Source of the DNA: Sporisorium sorghi
Taxonomy: Eukaryota > Basidiomycota > Ustilaginomycetes > Ustilaginales > Ustilaginaceae
NCBI GenBank assembly: GCA_023212695.1
Contig: JALCCG010000278.1
Location: 1-27,423, forward strand
Direction of reading: 5' to 3'
DNA: 27,423 bases
Shown: positions 15,623 to 25,522 of the stretch, in pieces
How the letters are laid out: each line of letters opens with the position of its first letter
How positions within the stretch are numbered: the first letter of the stretch is position 1
Translations under genes and position numbers: made by a program
The notes under the pieces: generated by a model
Database searches by the model: none
What the model was told of the DNA's origin: nothing
Seen by the model: the letters and a program-made list of their open reading frames with translations, nothing else

Positions 15623-18600
15623 TCAAAAGTTGAGAATCTGCTTCGGATCCATGGGAAGCTCGGCCATCTTACACCCCAAGTGACACTCGAGCGTCCTCAG
15701 CATCTCCACATCGCCCCTGGGCCCGCCCGACGCCGTAACGACATTGACACACACGCTCGGCCTTGCCATCGCCCCCGCCGCCCCGCAGCTGATCTTCTCC
15801 TTGTAGTCCTCGACCGAGCGCGGCATGTCGTAAAACACAATTAGCGGGATCTGGTGCACCTCCTTCGGGTTGACCGCTAGCTCGCACACCACGAGCGCCT
15901 TGCGAGCGCGACTTCCCGCACCGACGCCCACAAACCCGCCTGGCTGCGCAAACGTCGCGCTGCTGACAATCGTGTTGGTGCCAAACTGCGACGAGGGCGA
16001 GCGGAACTTGGCCAACGTCTGCTGACGCGTGTAGGCGTTCATCTCGCGGTTGAGTCCCAACGCCTCGATGCCTTTAGAAGAGAGCTTGTAGATGAGCGCT
16101 TCCTGCGTGGCCACGTTGGCGCAGTAGATGACCGTCTGCCCGAAATCAATATCCTCCAACAAATCCGAGATCAAGTCGAGCTTCATCTCTCCGGCAGGAT
16201 TGTGCGAGAGCCCAGGCACGGGACTGGCTGGACCCATGCCGCCGCCGTTGGACGTGACAGCTACGTAGAGATAGTACTGACGCAGCCCCTTCAGCGCGGA
16301 CAGCATAGGGTCCTTGGCCGTGTTGATGCTTGAATTGACCGGGTGCGCGCCCAGTGCGTTGGTGGGCTGCGACAGGTCGCGCTGAGAGCCCTGAGCCTGC
16401 ATGCCCGAGCCTGGACCATGCGAGCCGCCCATGCCTGGAGCGCCGCCGGACGCAGTTTGTGTGATACCGCTGCCTCCGCCTCCTCCTCCTGCTCCGCCGC
16501 CGCCAGCACCGTCACGACGAACAAGGACGCGCACAGATTCGCGAAGGTGGATGGACTGAGCAAAGTTGAGCACGTCTTGTGGCACGGTGTTGGAGAAGAG
16601 GGCGACCTGCCGGTCAAGCGTGTTGGTAGAGCCGGCGGCACCTCCAAGCCCCTCGTTGGCGTTCTCGAAGGGCGAAAAGATGCCGTTCATGGCACCTTGA
16701 GGCAGGCCTGGACTGAGGCCGCCTGCACCTCTAGCGTTGGCGCCGCTGACACCTGCAGGAGCCGCGGGCAAGGGCAGCACGCGCAGCATGGTGCTCACGT
16801 GGTCCGCCAGGTTTCGGGCAATGAGCTGATCCACTTCATCGAGGACCACAAGTCGAACCTCGCTGGGCCTGATGGCAGAGGCTGCGGGCCCGCTGTGCAA
16901 AGCAGAAGCATTGTTGGTCATGTAGGTGAACAGCTCGCTCATCTTCTGAGGCGTTCCGACGACGAGGTGAGGCCATGCCTGCACCAGCGACTGGGCTTCC
17001 TGGTGCACGTCGATGCTACTTGCCGCCACCATGTGCACGCGGATGCCGAGAGGAGCACCGAGACCGAGTGCCATGCGCTGAGCCTGCGTGGCCTGGTCGA
17101 CAGTGGTGGAAACGATCAAGGCGACGGGACCGCGGTTCGAGGTGGTCTGACCGGGGCCACCTGTCTCTTTGAGCACATTGAGCACGAGCTGCAGTGATGG
17201 GATGACGTACGAGGCGATCCTCTCTTGGGTGGGAGGAGCTTGGGCAATAATGTCGCTGCCACGCAACAGGAAGGGCAAGGCGCGCTGCTGGATCTTGTTG
17301 GGCGGTCCAAGACCATACTTGAGGATCGAGCGCAGCAGGTCGGGGTGCAGATTGAGATGCTCCCACTTGGAGATGACGGCGTTTGGCTGGATGAGTCCCG
17401 TGCCGACCTGCGAAGCGCCCATTGCACCGGCTGCGCTCTCATCGAGGCTCGGCGTGGTCGGGACGCTGGCACCGCCCGAAGCGCCGCCGCCGTTGGCGTT
17501 TTGATTGCGAGAGTTGCCGTTCTGTGCAGCGGCGTTCCATCGTCGGTCAGGTCCATGCTCCTGTCCGCGAGCATTGGGTCCACTCCAGCCTCGGTTGTTG
17601 CCTTGCGGGCGCGGGCTGAGAGCATTCGACGCAGGGAAAGGGCCGTTGGGACCAGCGTTGAATTGGCCGTTCGGGATAGGGCCTACGCGAGGCGACGCGG
17701 CACGCTCCAGTCCGCCTGGACCTCCCAGCTGTGGTGTCCCCAGCATTCCACCGGTCTGGCCAAGCCCCAATCCAGTTAAAGCTGGAGCCGGGTTGACGCC
17801 AGCGCCGCCAAGACCGTTGCCTTGCAAGGTGAGCAGATGGGAGACGCTGTTTGCCAGAGCATTGACTTGAGCGTTGAGGGAGCGCACTTCGTCAGCCGTG
17901 CTGGCAGCTGCCGCCGAGGTTTGAGATGCATGGGCACCGCTGTTGGAGAGGCTTGCAGGTGGTAGACCTTTGGTGCGTTCGAGCAAGAGCGAAACGTTTC
18001 GCGAGATGCCCGAGATCTGGCGCGAAAAGTCCTTCATACCGCCCTCTACGCGAGTCAATCGTTCGAGCATGTCCTTGATCAAGGGCGACTCGGCCAAGGC
18101 TTCGTCCGCAGAGCTTGGTGGCTTGTCAAAAAGGTGACCTGCAGAGACGGAGCGGAGAGGCAGCGAATTCTGAAAGCCAGAAGCGCTACGGGGGCTGCCG
18201 ACGGGCGAGTGCGAGATGGAAGGAGCGCTGCTGCCGATGGTGGCTGCAGTGGGCGAGAGTAGGCCGCCGGATAGATTCATGTAGGATGGCACTGTGAGTG
18301 TAGGAGTGGCGCGGCCAGCAACTGCTGCTGATGCTGACGAACGATCAACTCGACTGTTGCGTCCGAGAGATCCGGTGTTGCTGATGCCAGGAGAAGTAGG
18401 ATTGCTAGAGTGACCCAGCAGGCCTGCGTTTGCTGAAGCTGGCGCATCGAGTGGACCGCGGGTGAATTGAGCCGAAGAAGACGAGCGTTTTGAAGCAAAG
18501 TTGTTCGGGCTGAAAGCAGCTTCAGTGTCCAAGTTGTGGGAAGGCATAAAAGCGCTGTTGTTGTTGCCTTGGCTGCTGGCGGGTCGTGGGAAGGCAGAGT

Positions 18601-19324
18601 CGGCGGTGTCGCGATTCATGGATCGTGTCGAGTCGGTGGAAGGATGCATCCAAGAGTTGGGTCGAGGCTTGCTGAAAGTGGATGCCGAAGCAGTGTGGCC
18701 TAGTGTAGATGAGGGTCGACCGAATGACAAAGCTGCCACCTGATCGTCCTGGTCGAGCGTGTGCTGTGCGTCGAGAAAGAGGCGTGGCGTGCCAAATTCT
18801 GTCTCTCCGCTGGCATTGCCTTGGAGACAAGGCGATTGAAGAGGCACTGGGAAACCATTTTGGGATTGGAGAGAGCCAGGCAGAGGCGAACCAGAATTGG
18901 CTGAACGAAAGCTTTGAACAGACGCAGCGAGGCTGTTGGATCGGCTGACCTCCGACTGCTTCTGCCCTCGAGCGCCAGCGGCCCCAACATTACCGATAGA
19001 AGCAGCTCGTGCCCCGCCAATGACACCAGGTCGAAGCGCCGTGGTGGTCATGGCAGAGTCGACCGAGCGCACCGCATCGTCTGCACCATTGCCCGTGCTC
19101 CTTGCCGATACTGCAGAATTGGAGCGGGCAGGACCGACGGGCTTGTTGGGCAACGGATGAGCCCCTGTACGCGACAAGTCGTTGCCACTACGCTCCGATG
19201 CGGCGAGACAAGGCGCAGTGTCGAGACCACCACCCTGAAGATCGGCGCCGGATGTGCCGAGTGGGGTGTGAGGCGCGTTTGTGGACCAGATGCTGTTGCC
19301 CGACAAGAAAGGCGAGACCGACAT
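15623..19324 (-). CDS. Long DEAD-box-fold protein with degenerate helicase motifs
   Basis: A single exon of 1233 residues. Residues 1-400 are Ser/Asn/Gly/Ala-rich and disordered. At 413-452 LIKDMLERLTRVEGGMKDFS and the next heptads suggest a coiled coil. After more low complexity, a two-lobe eIF4A-like core begins near 651 (WEHLNLHPDLLRSILKYGLG). The Q-motif region is good (KIQQRALPFLLRGSDIIAQA), but motif I is APPTQERIAS instead of a GxGKT loop, motif Ia lacks PTREL, motif II is VLDEVDQLI (DEVD), and motif III is SNT instead of SAT. In the second lobe LKGLRQYYLYVAV, TVIYCANVATQEALIYKL and IVFYDMPRSVEDYKEKI align with eIF4A, but motif VI (HRIGRxGR) is replaced by KISCGAAGAMA. ATP hydrolysis is therefore unlikely, and a scaffold or RNA/protein-binding role is inferred. 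Gly-rich loops (about 930-1020) are inserted between the lobes. Confidence 0.8.
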   Translation of the reverse strand: MSVSPFLSGNSIWSTNAPHTPLGTSGADLQGGGLDTAPCLAASERSGNDLSRTGAHPLPNKPVGPARSNSAVSARSTGNGADDAVRSVDSAMTTTALRPGVIGGARAASIGNVGAAGARGQKQSEVSRSNSLAASVQSFRSANSGSPLPGSLQSQNGFPVPLQSPCLQGNASGETEFGTPRLFLDAQHTLDQDDQVAALSFGRPSSTLGHTASASTFSKPRPNSWMHPSTDSTRSMNRDTADSAFPRPASSQGNNNSAFMPSHNLDTEAAFSPNNFASKRSSSSAQFTRGPLDAPASANAGLLGHSSNPTSPGISNTGSLGRNSRVDRSSASAAVAGRATPTLTVPSYMNLSGGLLSPTAATIGSSAPSISHSPVGSPRSASGFQNSLPLRSVSAGHLFDKPPSSADEALAESPLIKDMLERLTRVEGGMKDFSRQISGISRNVSLLLERTKGLPPASLSNSGAHASQTSAAAASTADEVRSLNAQVNALANSVSHLLTLQGNGLGGAGVNPAPALTGLGLGQTGGMLGTPQLGGPGGLERAASPRVGPIPNGQFNAGPNGPFPASNALSPRPQGNNRGWSGPNARGQEHGPDRRWNAAAQNGNSRNQNANGGGASGGASVPTTPSLDESAAGAMGASQVGTGLIQPNAVISKWEHLNLHPDLLRSILKYGLGPPNKIQQRALPFLLRGSDIIAQAPPTQERIASYVIPSLQLVLNVLKETGGPGQTTSNRGPVALIVSTTVDQATQAQRMALGLGAPLGIRVHMVAASSIDVHQEAQSLVQAWPHLVVGTPQKMSELFTYMTNNASALHSGPAASAIRPSEVRLVVLDEVDQLIARNLADHVSTMLRVLPLPAAPAGVSGANARGAGGLSPGLPQGAMNGIFSPFENANEGLGGAAGSTNTLDRQVALFSNTVPQDVLNFAQSIHLRESVRVLVRRDGAGGGGAGGGGGGSGITQTASGGAPGMGGSHGPGSGMQAQGSQRDLSQPTNALGAHPVNSSINTAKDPMLSALKGLRQYYLYVAVTSNGGGMGPASPVPGLSHNPAGEMKLDLISDLLEDIDFGQTVIYCANVATQEALIYKLSSKGIEALGLNREMNAYTRQQTLAKFRSPSSQFGTNTIVSSATFAQPGGFVGVGAGSRARKALVVCELAVNPKEVHQIPLIVFYDMPRSVEDYKEKISCGAAGAMARPSVCVNVVTASGGPRGDVEMLRTLECHLGCKMAELPMDPKQILNF

Positions 19325-20146
19325 GATTGAGGCAGAGCTGACCAGCCTCGAAGGCGGCTGTTGCCGGTGTACGCGCTCGATCGACCTTGAAGTTGCGTTG
19401 GCCCAAGCTAAGCAGAACGAAGAGTTGTCGGCTGCCTAGTTGCTGGATCCCGCGAATGATGGTCGATATGTACAAAGCGGGAGATTGTTGAGCCCAAGTC
19501 AATGAGCGGAAAAGTGATGGTGAGAAGGGAGGAAGAGAGGAGAGAGACAGAGAGACAGAGACAAGAGCATGAGTGAGCTGTGTCTCGTTTCGGATCTGCG
19601 CTCCACACCTGCCCAAAAAAAAGTTGTGTGGCTGCGCGCAGAGAGAGAGAGAGCGAAAGAGGGAGAGAGAGACACGTCGAGCCGAGCCAAAGCAACACTT
19701 TGAGCGTCACGCTCGCTCTCCCACGCCTTCTTTTTCTTCATATTCAGGGGGTCCAATCAGGCGCAGCACAGAACAACAGCGCGCACTGTGCACTGCCAAA
19801 TGCAGTCATACAAGCAAGGCAAAAGCACAGACAGCAAAAAGCGGACACGCGGCGGGCGTGTTGAAGGCAGCTCACAGCAGCAGCAGCAGCACACAGCGGG
19901 ATCGGCACATCCGAAAAAAAAAAAAAAAAAAAAAATTTAACTTTTGGGCCGAGAAATTTCGATTTTTGTGCCAAGCACCGAAGACCCTTGAACTGGCTGG
20001 CTGAATGGCTGGATGGCCTGTTCTCCGCTTTTGCTTGCTTTTCGGCAAGGGCGACTGACGTTCTTTCCTTTTTTTTCTTTCCAACATCATCCACACTTGA
20101 CTCGCTCGTGGTGAGGCGCATTCTTGTCGAGAGCTGCGCCGCGACA
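19325..20146. promoter_or_regulatory. Divergent promoter between helicase-like and DENN-type genes
   Basis: An 822-bp region with GA-rich microsatellites (about 19540-19562 and 19640-19672), a CAG tract (19876-19890) and a 22-nt A run (19914-19935). CCAATCA at 19753-19759 is a possible CCAAT-complex site. Open frames across the low-complexity parts are not credible genes. Confidence 0.45.
19914..19935. repeat. 22-nt poly(A) tract
   Basis: An uninterrupted A run in the divergent promoter, about 210 bp before the DENN-type start codon and 590 bp before the helicase-like start. Confidence 0.85.
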
Positions 20147-22672
20147 ATGTCTTCGCCAGCAGAAGCAGGCCCGAGCTCAGCTCCAGACCTCGCTCTCCTG
20201 CCAGCCAACGTCCTCACCATCTTTCTAGCACGCTTTCACGTCCGACACGGCAATCAGATCGAGTACCAGTATCCTCCTCCACCACCATCATCGAAAGGCG
20301 ACAAGAACGACAAGGCCAAGCTCATAGATATCGAGGATGACCAAGCAGAGGGAGCAGAAGCAGACCTCGAGGCAGGATCCGCTGTCGACCTCACTGGAAT
20401 CGAGTGGAAGGTGCTTCCTAGCGGTGGACATCTCGTCGACAAGGACGTCATCTACTTTCAACCCTCGCAAAAGGGAAGTACGGGTGTCGCATGTTTTCGC
20501 AACATCAAGCTCGACGATACAAAGCCGGACGCTTCGGGTCAACGCGGCGCTCGCATGGTCAGCGTCGGCCTGGTGCTTCAATGCGAAGGACACGCCGATC
20601 AACACGCTTGGTCGTTGGCGCAGCAACTTGCGATTGTGCCACATCTCTCCAACCTCGAACAGCTTGCTGATCAACTAGCACAAGATCCTCAAGACGTCTC
20701 GCCGCTCAAGACGTATTATGGCATGCATAGAGCTCGAAACAGCACCGAACAAAGCGACAGGACGATGGATGGCAAGCGCATGAAGCAGTTGCGCATGCGA
20801 CGACGTCGAGACCCCCGCAATCTGCCCCACGATCCCATTTCGCACATGCCTGCGCTCTGCGGCTCCCTCGGTGCGCTCCTGCCGCATCTACTCAAGAAGC
20901 TCATGCTGCCACGCCACCGCCTGCTTATCTTTTCGCCCTCGCCACCCGTCGTCCACGCCGCACACTTGGGATACAATCTAGCAGATCTCGTTGCACTTGG
21001 CATCGCCAGGTCGGGCAAAAGGCACGAGAATCTACAGGCTTTCGCACGCCGCTGGATTGTTCAAGTCAAGGGTCAGATTGGTGTACATGACATTCAGGCG
21101 TTGGAAGAGGAGCAGCAGCGTCGAAGCGAGAACGCGGCTTGGTTTGTCCAGCCGAGCTGGATCGCCTGGTCGACGGACAAGATCCTGCTCGACAAGCCAC
21201 ACCTGTTTGACAGCGTGCTTGACTTGACGCCACTCATCACGCGGGAGTCGCATGGGTTGCTGGACGAAGCGTGCTTGGAGGATGCCAACAACACGGCTCG
21301 GCTGTGGACCGTCGTACGTCCTGCGCAGCCGCCATCGGCTGGTCGTTCACCAGCCAAGGCACACTTGAAAGCGCAGAGCTGGACGACACGCGAGTTTGCT
21401 ACGTTCAACGAACTCGATGCACAGGCACAACGTCACGCAGAACGCGCGGAACGGCTCGGGGCAAGCGCGTGCATCAGCGGGCGAAAGTCCAAGAACAAGC
21501 TGATGGTGCGCTCCACATCTCGTCGATCCGAGGAGCAACAGCCGGATCGCAGCCAGCGCAATGGCGACGTCGAGTACACGCACGAGCCGTCAGATGTCGT
21601 ATCGCAGTGGCGTGGCGGGTGTGCGCGCTCTCCGCGTCGCAGCGGCGCCGGAACGATGAGCGCCGTGCTGGCTTTCTTGCGCTACTGGCTGGCTGGCTGG
21701 TGGTTCCTGCCGCGTCACTGGCGGTATGGGCTTCCCGCAGCCTATGTTTTGCCGTTGGGCATTCGTGGCGACGGCGGCGTGCGGGCAAGTATCCTCGTCA
21801 TGCCAGAGGACGAGAGCGATGACGACGACGACGACGACGATAACGACTTGGATGAGGAAGAAGACCGCGAGATCGCAGCCGAAGACGAGGAGGAAGACGA
21901 GAGGCGCAGTGCATTGGCCGCTGAGCCCGACGCGATCCTCGCCACTGTCGACGGCGGCGATGCAAACGACGTGCACCCTCGAGCCGTTGAAGCGGGTGAG
22001 CAGTATACTAGCACCAACAGCTCCTCCGACACCGAAGGTCTCGACATCCCGCACCATCATCACCACCATCATCTCCATCATCACCACCTCGTACCGCCGG
22101 ACCCGCTGCTCGCCGCCGTAGGTGCCAGCCCCGTGCGCGGCTCGGGCGTGGCCGACTCGGACCGCGTCAGCATGTCGCACACCTCGCTCCGCCGGCGCCG
22201 CAGCACCGATCGCAGCTTGTACACGCGCTCCTCGTCGGGCGGCGACCCTCTGCTGGATGCGGCGTGGCACGCGGACGAGGAGCAGCAGCACACGCGCTTC
22301 CGCTCCATCCTCTCGGACTCGCTGTGGATGGTGTGGTCGCACTGGACCACCGCGCTTGTCTCCGGGTTGCTGGATGTGTTGGAAGATAGGCTGGCGCAGA
22401 TCGAGCAGGACGAGATGCAGGAGGAGGAGGGGGAGGACGATGTGGCCCAGCTGCTGGTGGCCAAGGTGGAGGCCGGGTTGGTGGTGCAGTTGGGGCCGAG
22501 GGATATGGCGTCGTTGGGGTTGAGTGCGGGGAATCGGCTGGATGTGGAGCTGGTCGAGGTGTTGGGTTCGCAGTATTCGGCGTTGCTCACTGCGGGCGTG
22601 TGCGAGGATGGGAAGGGGACGGCGAGGGTCAAGGTGGATAAAGGCTGGTCGGTGTTTCGTTGGTTGCTTTAG
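20147..22672 (+). CDS. DENN-type protein related to LCHN/Anr2
   Basis: A single exon of 841 residues. The N-terminal part reads FLARFHVRHGNQIEYQYPPP, LTGIEWKVLPSGGHLVDKDV, IYFQ and MVSVGLVLQ, as in the longin-like upstream DENN segment of the LCHN (DENND11)/Anr2 family. The central DENN part is at about 235-285 (MPALCGSLGALLPHLLKKLM, LPRHRLLIFSPSPPV, LGYNLADLVALG), followed by WFVQPSWIAWSTDKILLDKP. DENN proteins usually act as exchange factors or regulators for Rab GTPases in membrane traffic, and the exact Rab cannot be told. The C-terminal half is less conserved: a Trp-rich hydrophobic stretch (about 510-535), an Asp/Glu run (about 551-585), a His-rich cluster (about 634-650), then ordered sequence to the end. 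ATG 20147 starts just before the conserved region; the open frame upstream crosses the poly(A) tract and was excluded. Confidence 0.72.
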   Translation: MSSPAEAGPSSAPDLALLPANVLTIFLARFHVRHGNQIEYQYPPPPPSSKGDKNDKAKLIDIEDDQAEGAEADLEAGSAVDLTGIEWKVLPSGGHLVDKDVIYFQPSQKGSTGVACFRNIKLDDTKPDASGQRGARMVSVGLVLQCEGHADQHAWSLAQQLAIVPHLSNLEQLADQLAQDPQDVSPLKTYYGMHRARNSTEQSDRTMDGKRMKQLRMRRRRDPRNLPHDPISHMPALCGSLGALLPHLLKKLMLPRHRLLIFSPSPPVVHAAHLGYNLADLVALGIARSGKRHENLQAFARRWIVQVKGQIGVHDIQALEEEQQRRSENAAWFVQPSWIAWSTDKILLDKPHLFDSVLDLTPLITRESHGLLDEACLEDANNTARLWTVVRPAQPPSAGRSPAKAHLKAQSWTTREFATFNELDAQAQRHAERAERLGASACISGRKSKNKLMVRSTSRRSEEQQPDRSQRNGDVEYTHEPSDVVSQWRGGCARSPRRSGAGTMSAVLAFLRYWLAGWWFLPRHWRYGLPAAYVLPLGIRGDGGVRASILVMPEDESDDDDDDDDNDLDEEEDREIAAEDEEEDERRSALAAEPDAILATVDGGDANDVHPRAVEAGEQYTSTNSSSDTEGLDIPHHHHHHHLHHHHLVPPDPLLAAVGASPVRGSGVADSDRVSMSHTSLRRRRSTDRSLYTRSSSGGDPLLDAAWHADEEQQHTRFRSILSDSLWMVWSHWTTALVSGLLDVLEDRLAQIEQDEMQEEEGEDDVAQLLVAKVEAGLVVQLGPRDMASLGLSAGNRLDVELVEVLGSQYSALLTAGVCEDGKGTARVKVDKGWSVFRWLL

Positions 22673-22740
22673 CCTTGGTGGATAGTGTGCAATCCGATCC
22701 GGATACAGTCTTGATAAGCGGGTGCGATAGTGCATCATGC

Positions 22741-23736
22741 CTATGTTTCAACGGTCGTTGTTGGAGCTTGCGGCATTGCTGGAGCTTGCGATTGAGTCGG
22801 AACATTGACCTTCTGTGTCATCTCTGCTTGTTCCGCGTCGTCGTCATCGTCATCCTCGTCGTCGTCGTCGTCATCGTCGTCATCCTCGCCATCCTTCGCA
22901 CTCGGATTGACCAATTCGTCCACAACATCTCCAATCCTCGACCACGCCTCCTTTCCTACGCTCCCGCTCTCCCTATCCAGCATGCCCGCGGTGCCCTCCG
23001 CACCACGCGCTGCATCATCCTTGACGACGATGTGTCTCACGAGGAGGTCGTAGAGCGTTGCGTCGCCAAGAACGTTCTGCTGCGGATGCGCGACGTGTTC
23101 GGACTCGAGCAGCTTGAGCAGCTGATCCTGCTGGCCGCGCGCGTCGGCGTTGCGCAAATTGCCGTGCTCCTTTTCGAGTTGTTGGCGTAAAGGTGTGGCG
23201 AGGAACGCGAGGAACGTGGGTTTTGTGCCGATGTCCAGGGGTGTTGGGTCGTTCGTCGATGTTGAGGCTGCCGGTGTTGATGGTAATGGTGCGTCGGCTG
23301 CTGTGGACACCGCAGGCACCGAAGATACGGATGTGCTGGTGGGAAGTGCAGCAGAAGGGTCTGCTTGTGATGTAGGACCTGCACCCGCCACACCGCTGGC
23401 AGTGACCCCACTCGAAGCAGCAGCAGCACCACTCCCCGCCGCTACAGACGACGCAGCGGTAAACGCATCAAACATCTGCCGGCGCAGCTGATCGACATAG
23501 CCGCTCTTCTTGAGCTCCTGCAGCACCTGCTCCGGCGTCAGGCCTGTGATGGCCTCGCTTGGCTTCTGCGCGAGGTCCCCTTCTGCGTGTGTTGCCGGCT
23601 TGTCTGAGGCTGGTGGTGTGGTTGTTGACGCGGTGGGAGTTGGAGGTTGGACCTCGCTCGGGATGGGTGCGGTCGCGGTTGCGGTGGACGCGTCTGCGGT
23701 GGGAGAGGCTGTCGCGGGGAGGAGTTCGGCGCTCAT
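22741..23736 (-). CDS. Shg1/BOD1-like acidic protein (possible COMPASS subunit)
   Basis: A single exon of 331 residues. The first 60 residues are Ala/Thr/Pro-rich. Residues about 66-92 (LTPEQVLQELKKSGYVDQLR, then RQMFDAF) match the start of the Shg1/BOD1 domain, in which an LKKSGxxDxLR helix is diagnostic. A second helical block (about 190-260: PTFLAFLATPLRQQLEKEHG, QDQLLKLLESEHV) follows a Ser/Thr/Ala linker, and an Asp-rich run lies at about 281-300. In yeast Shg1 belongs to the COMPASS (Set1) H3K4 methyltransferase complex. Membership here rests mainly on the short N-terminal match. The acidic tail would fit a chromatin protein. ATG 23736 was chosen; the upstream extension of the frame starts at a non-ATG codon and looks like leader. 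The stop is 68 bp from that of the DENN-type gene (tail-to-tail). Confidence 0.6.
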   Translation of the reverse strand: MSAELLPATASPTADASTATATAPIPSEVQPPTPTASTTTPPASDKPATHAEGDLAQKPSEAITGLTPEQVLQELKKSGYVDQLRRQMFDAFTAASSVAAGSGAAAASSGVTASGVAGAGPTSQADPSAALPTSTSVSSVPAVSTAADAPLPSTPAASTSTNDPTPLDIGTKPTFLAFLATPLRQQLEKEHGNLRNADARGQQDQLLKLLESEHVAHPQQNVLGDATLYDLLVRHIVVKDDAARGAEGTAGMLDRESGSVGKEAWSRIGDVVDELVNPSAKDGEDDDDDDDDDEDDDDDDAEQAEMTQKVNVPTQSQAPAMPQAPTTTVET

Positions 23737-24574
23737 GCTGAGGTGGTGGCCGGGGCAGAGGTGCGAGATGAGATGGAGGAGAAGGGAAAGATGCGTAGTC
23801 ACGGGAAGCGCATCGAAAGGACCCTGAACTCGAGCTGTGTTCCGCAATCCGAGTTTTCGTCGTGGCTGCGGAGCGCGTCTCTCAAAAGGCTCGTGTCGAG
23901 GCTCGACTCTGCTCAGGCTGTTCTCACACACATTGACACAAGACACGGACGCAAGCTTCTCTTCCTCTGTCACAACTAGAGCTACCATTCCAGAAATCTA
24001 CAAAGCCAAGCGACGACGACAAGACAGAAAAGCAACGAACACAAAGGTCAGCACAACTATCCTCGCGAGCTCATCTTCGCCCATCAACTATCGCGACATC
24101 CAGCATCGCAAGCACGATCATAAGCTCCGAACGACTATGCACGTTGCGAAGGCCGTCGTAAACGAGCGCTGAGGCTTGACCACCAAAAAAAAAATAAAAA
24201 ATCAGTATCCGATGTAGATATCAACAAATGCCTGACTCCCTTTTATACACAAAGCCCGAAGACCTTGCGTCTAGCTCCCGCCGCTCAATTTGTACACGAG
24301 AGCTAAGCAAGGAGAAGAGAGGAGTGCAGGGGTGTTTATGTCCGCCCATCGGGGTAAGAATCATCCTAGTGTTGGTGGTGGGTCAAGAGGTGTGTGAACG
24401 CAGCCGGGCAGCGGTCATGTTTGTTTGAGGGGTGCGATGTGTGGTTGTTGCGATTGAGGGGTTGATACGTACTGCTTTGCGAGGGCAGCCAGCGGTTGCG
24501 TGCTGGCTGAAGTCACCAGGCTGAGCGAGGGCGATGTGGTTGAGAAGAAAGGAAGAAATCGACAAAAAGAAGTC

Positions 24575-24602
24575 TTTTTTTTTTTTTTTTTTTTTTTTTT
24601 TT
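24575..24602. repeat. 28-nt poly(T) tract
   Basis: An uninterrupted T run in the presumed Fmc1-like promoter, about 200 bp before the start codon, followed closely by further T-rich sequence. Confidence 0.85.
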
Positions 24603-24647
24603 CCTTTTTTTCTTCTCGACCTTTTTTCGCTTGCCAAACACATACGC

Positions 24648-24649
<2 letters not shown>

Positions 24650-24684
<35 letters not shown>
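24650..24684. repeat. (GA)n dinucleotide repeat
   Basis: About 17 GA units immediately after GCGC. It lies about 120-150 bp before the Fmc1-like start codon. Confidence 0.9.
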
Positions 24685-24687
<3 letters not shown>

Positions 24688-24801
24688 TCTCGGAAGGCGG
24701 AATTGTGGACCCTCTGAGAAGCTCGAGTAACACTTTTAGTTCGCACTCTCAGCCACCGCTCGAGCTGCTCCACCATCACCAACACACACAGCCACTTCAT
24801 C

Positions 24802-25509
24802 ATGTTCGCAACAGCAACAATGTCATCAGCCGCCAAGACGCTCTATCAGAATGTCCTTAAGGAAGCTGAGGGCTCGGTGAGTAATTGATCTCGAAGTCGA
24901 CAGGGTATCTGGGTTCTGATGACTGACCAAGCAATTGTATTCCTTCCTGTCATGTGGCACTGTACAGGCAAAGAACGGCCCGCTCGTGACATACCTGCAG
25001 AAGGAGTTCAAGGATGCTGAGAGTGGAACATTCTCTGAGTCAAAACCAGCTAGCACCAACGACTACACGCCGTTCATCGCACCAAGCAAGACACCATCAC
25101 AGTTGCGTCAGCAGACGCTCGAAAACCTTCACACTTTCCTTCAGAACAAGGCACTCCATGCTGTAAGTGCCCATCCCAGAGATCCTTACCTTAGAGACAT
25201 GACTGCTGATCCTTTCCCTTTTGCTGCCAACAGGAGCTCCTGCAACGCTACAACCCAACCGTAGGCATGACCGAAGAAGAGCGCGTTCGCCTCACAGCAC
25301 GCAGAGTCGGACTCGACGTGCCCATCACCCACGACGCCGCCTCCTCAGATCCCGCCACCAATGGCAGCGGCAACTACCGCGAAAGCGCACAGATCGCACA
25401 GGACCAGTACAAGCACGACAAGGACCAGCGCCAAGACCAGCTGTACTCAGGCAAAGGCGACGGTCTCAATGTCGGCGGTCCCCTGCGACCTCCTGTTCCC
25501 AAAGATTAG
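24802..25509 (+). CDS. FMC1: Fmc1-like mitochondrial ATP synthase assembly factor, three exons
   Basis: Exons are 24802-24876, 24968-25162 and 25234-25509. Introns are 24877-24967 (GTGAGT...TACAG) and 25163-25233 (GTAAGT...CAACAG), both in phase 0. The product has 181 residues. An N-terminal LYQNVLKEAEG and a second helix (LRQQTLENLHTFLQNKALHA) are followed by ELLQRYNPTVGMTEEERVRL and TARRVGLDVP, the strongest match to the Fmc1 family (LYR-related small helical proteins). In yeast Fmc1 helps Atp12 assemble the F1 sector of ATP synthase, especially at high temperature. The C-terminal 70 residues (SGNYRESAQIAQDQYKHDKD and a Gly/Pro end) are an extension that looks disordered. A second ATG at 24820 is also possible. 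The family call rests on one conserved block, so it is moderate; the splice sites are clear. Confidence 0.7.
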
Positions 25510-25522
25510 ACTCTATTTACAA

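Larger units (their letters stand above)
23737..24801. promoter_or_regulatory. Divergent upstream region of Shg1-like and Fmc1-like genes
   Basis: 1065 bp with no credible gene. It contains a short A-rich stretch (24184-24200), a 28-nt T run (24575-24602), and a (GA)n tract of about 35 bp (24650-24684). The last two lie within 230 bp of the Fmc1-like start codon and are the most likely promoter elements. The open frame at 23837-24172 has no recognisable domain. Confidence 0.45.
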
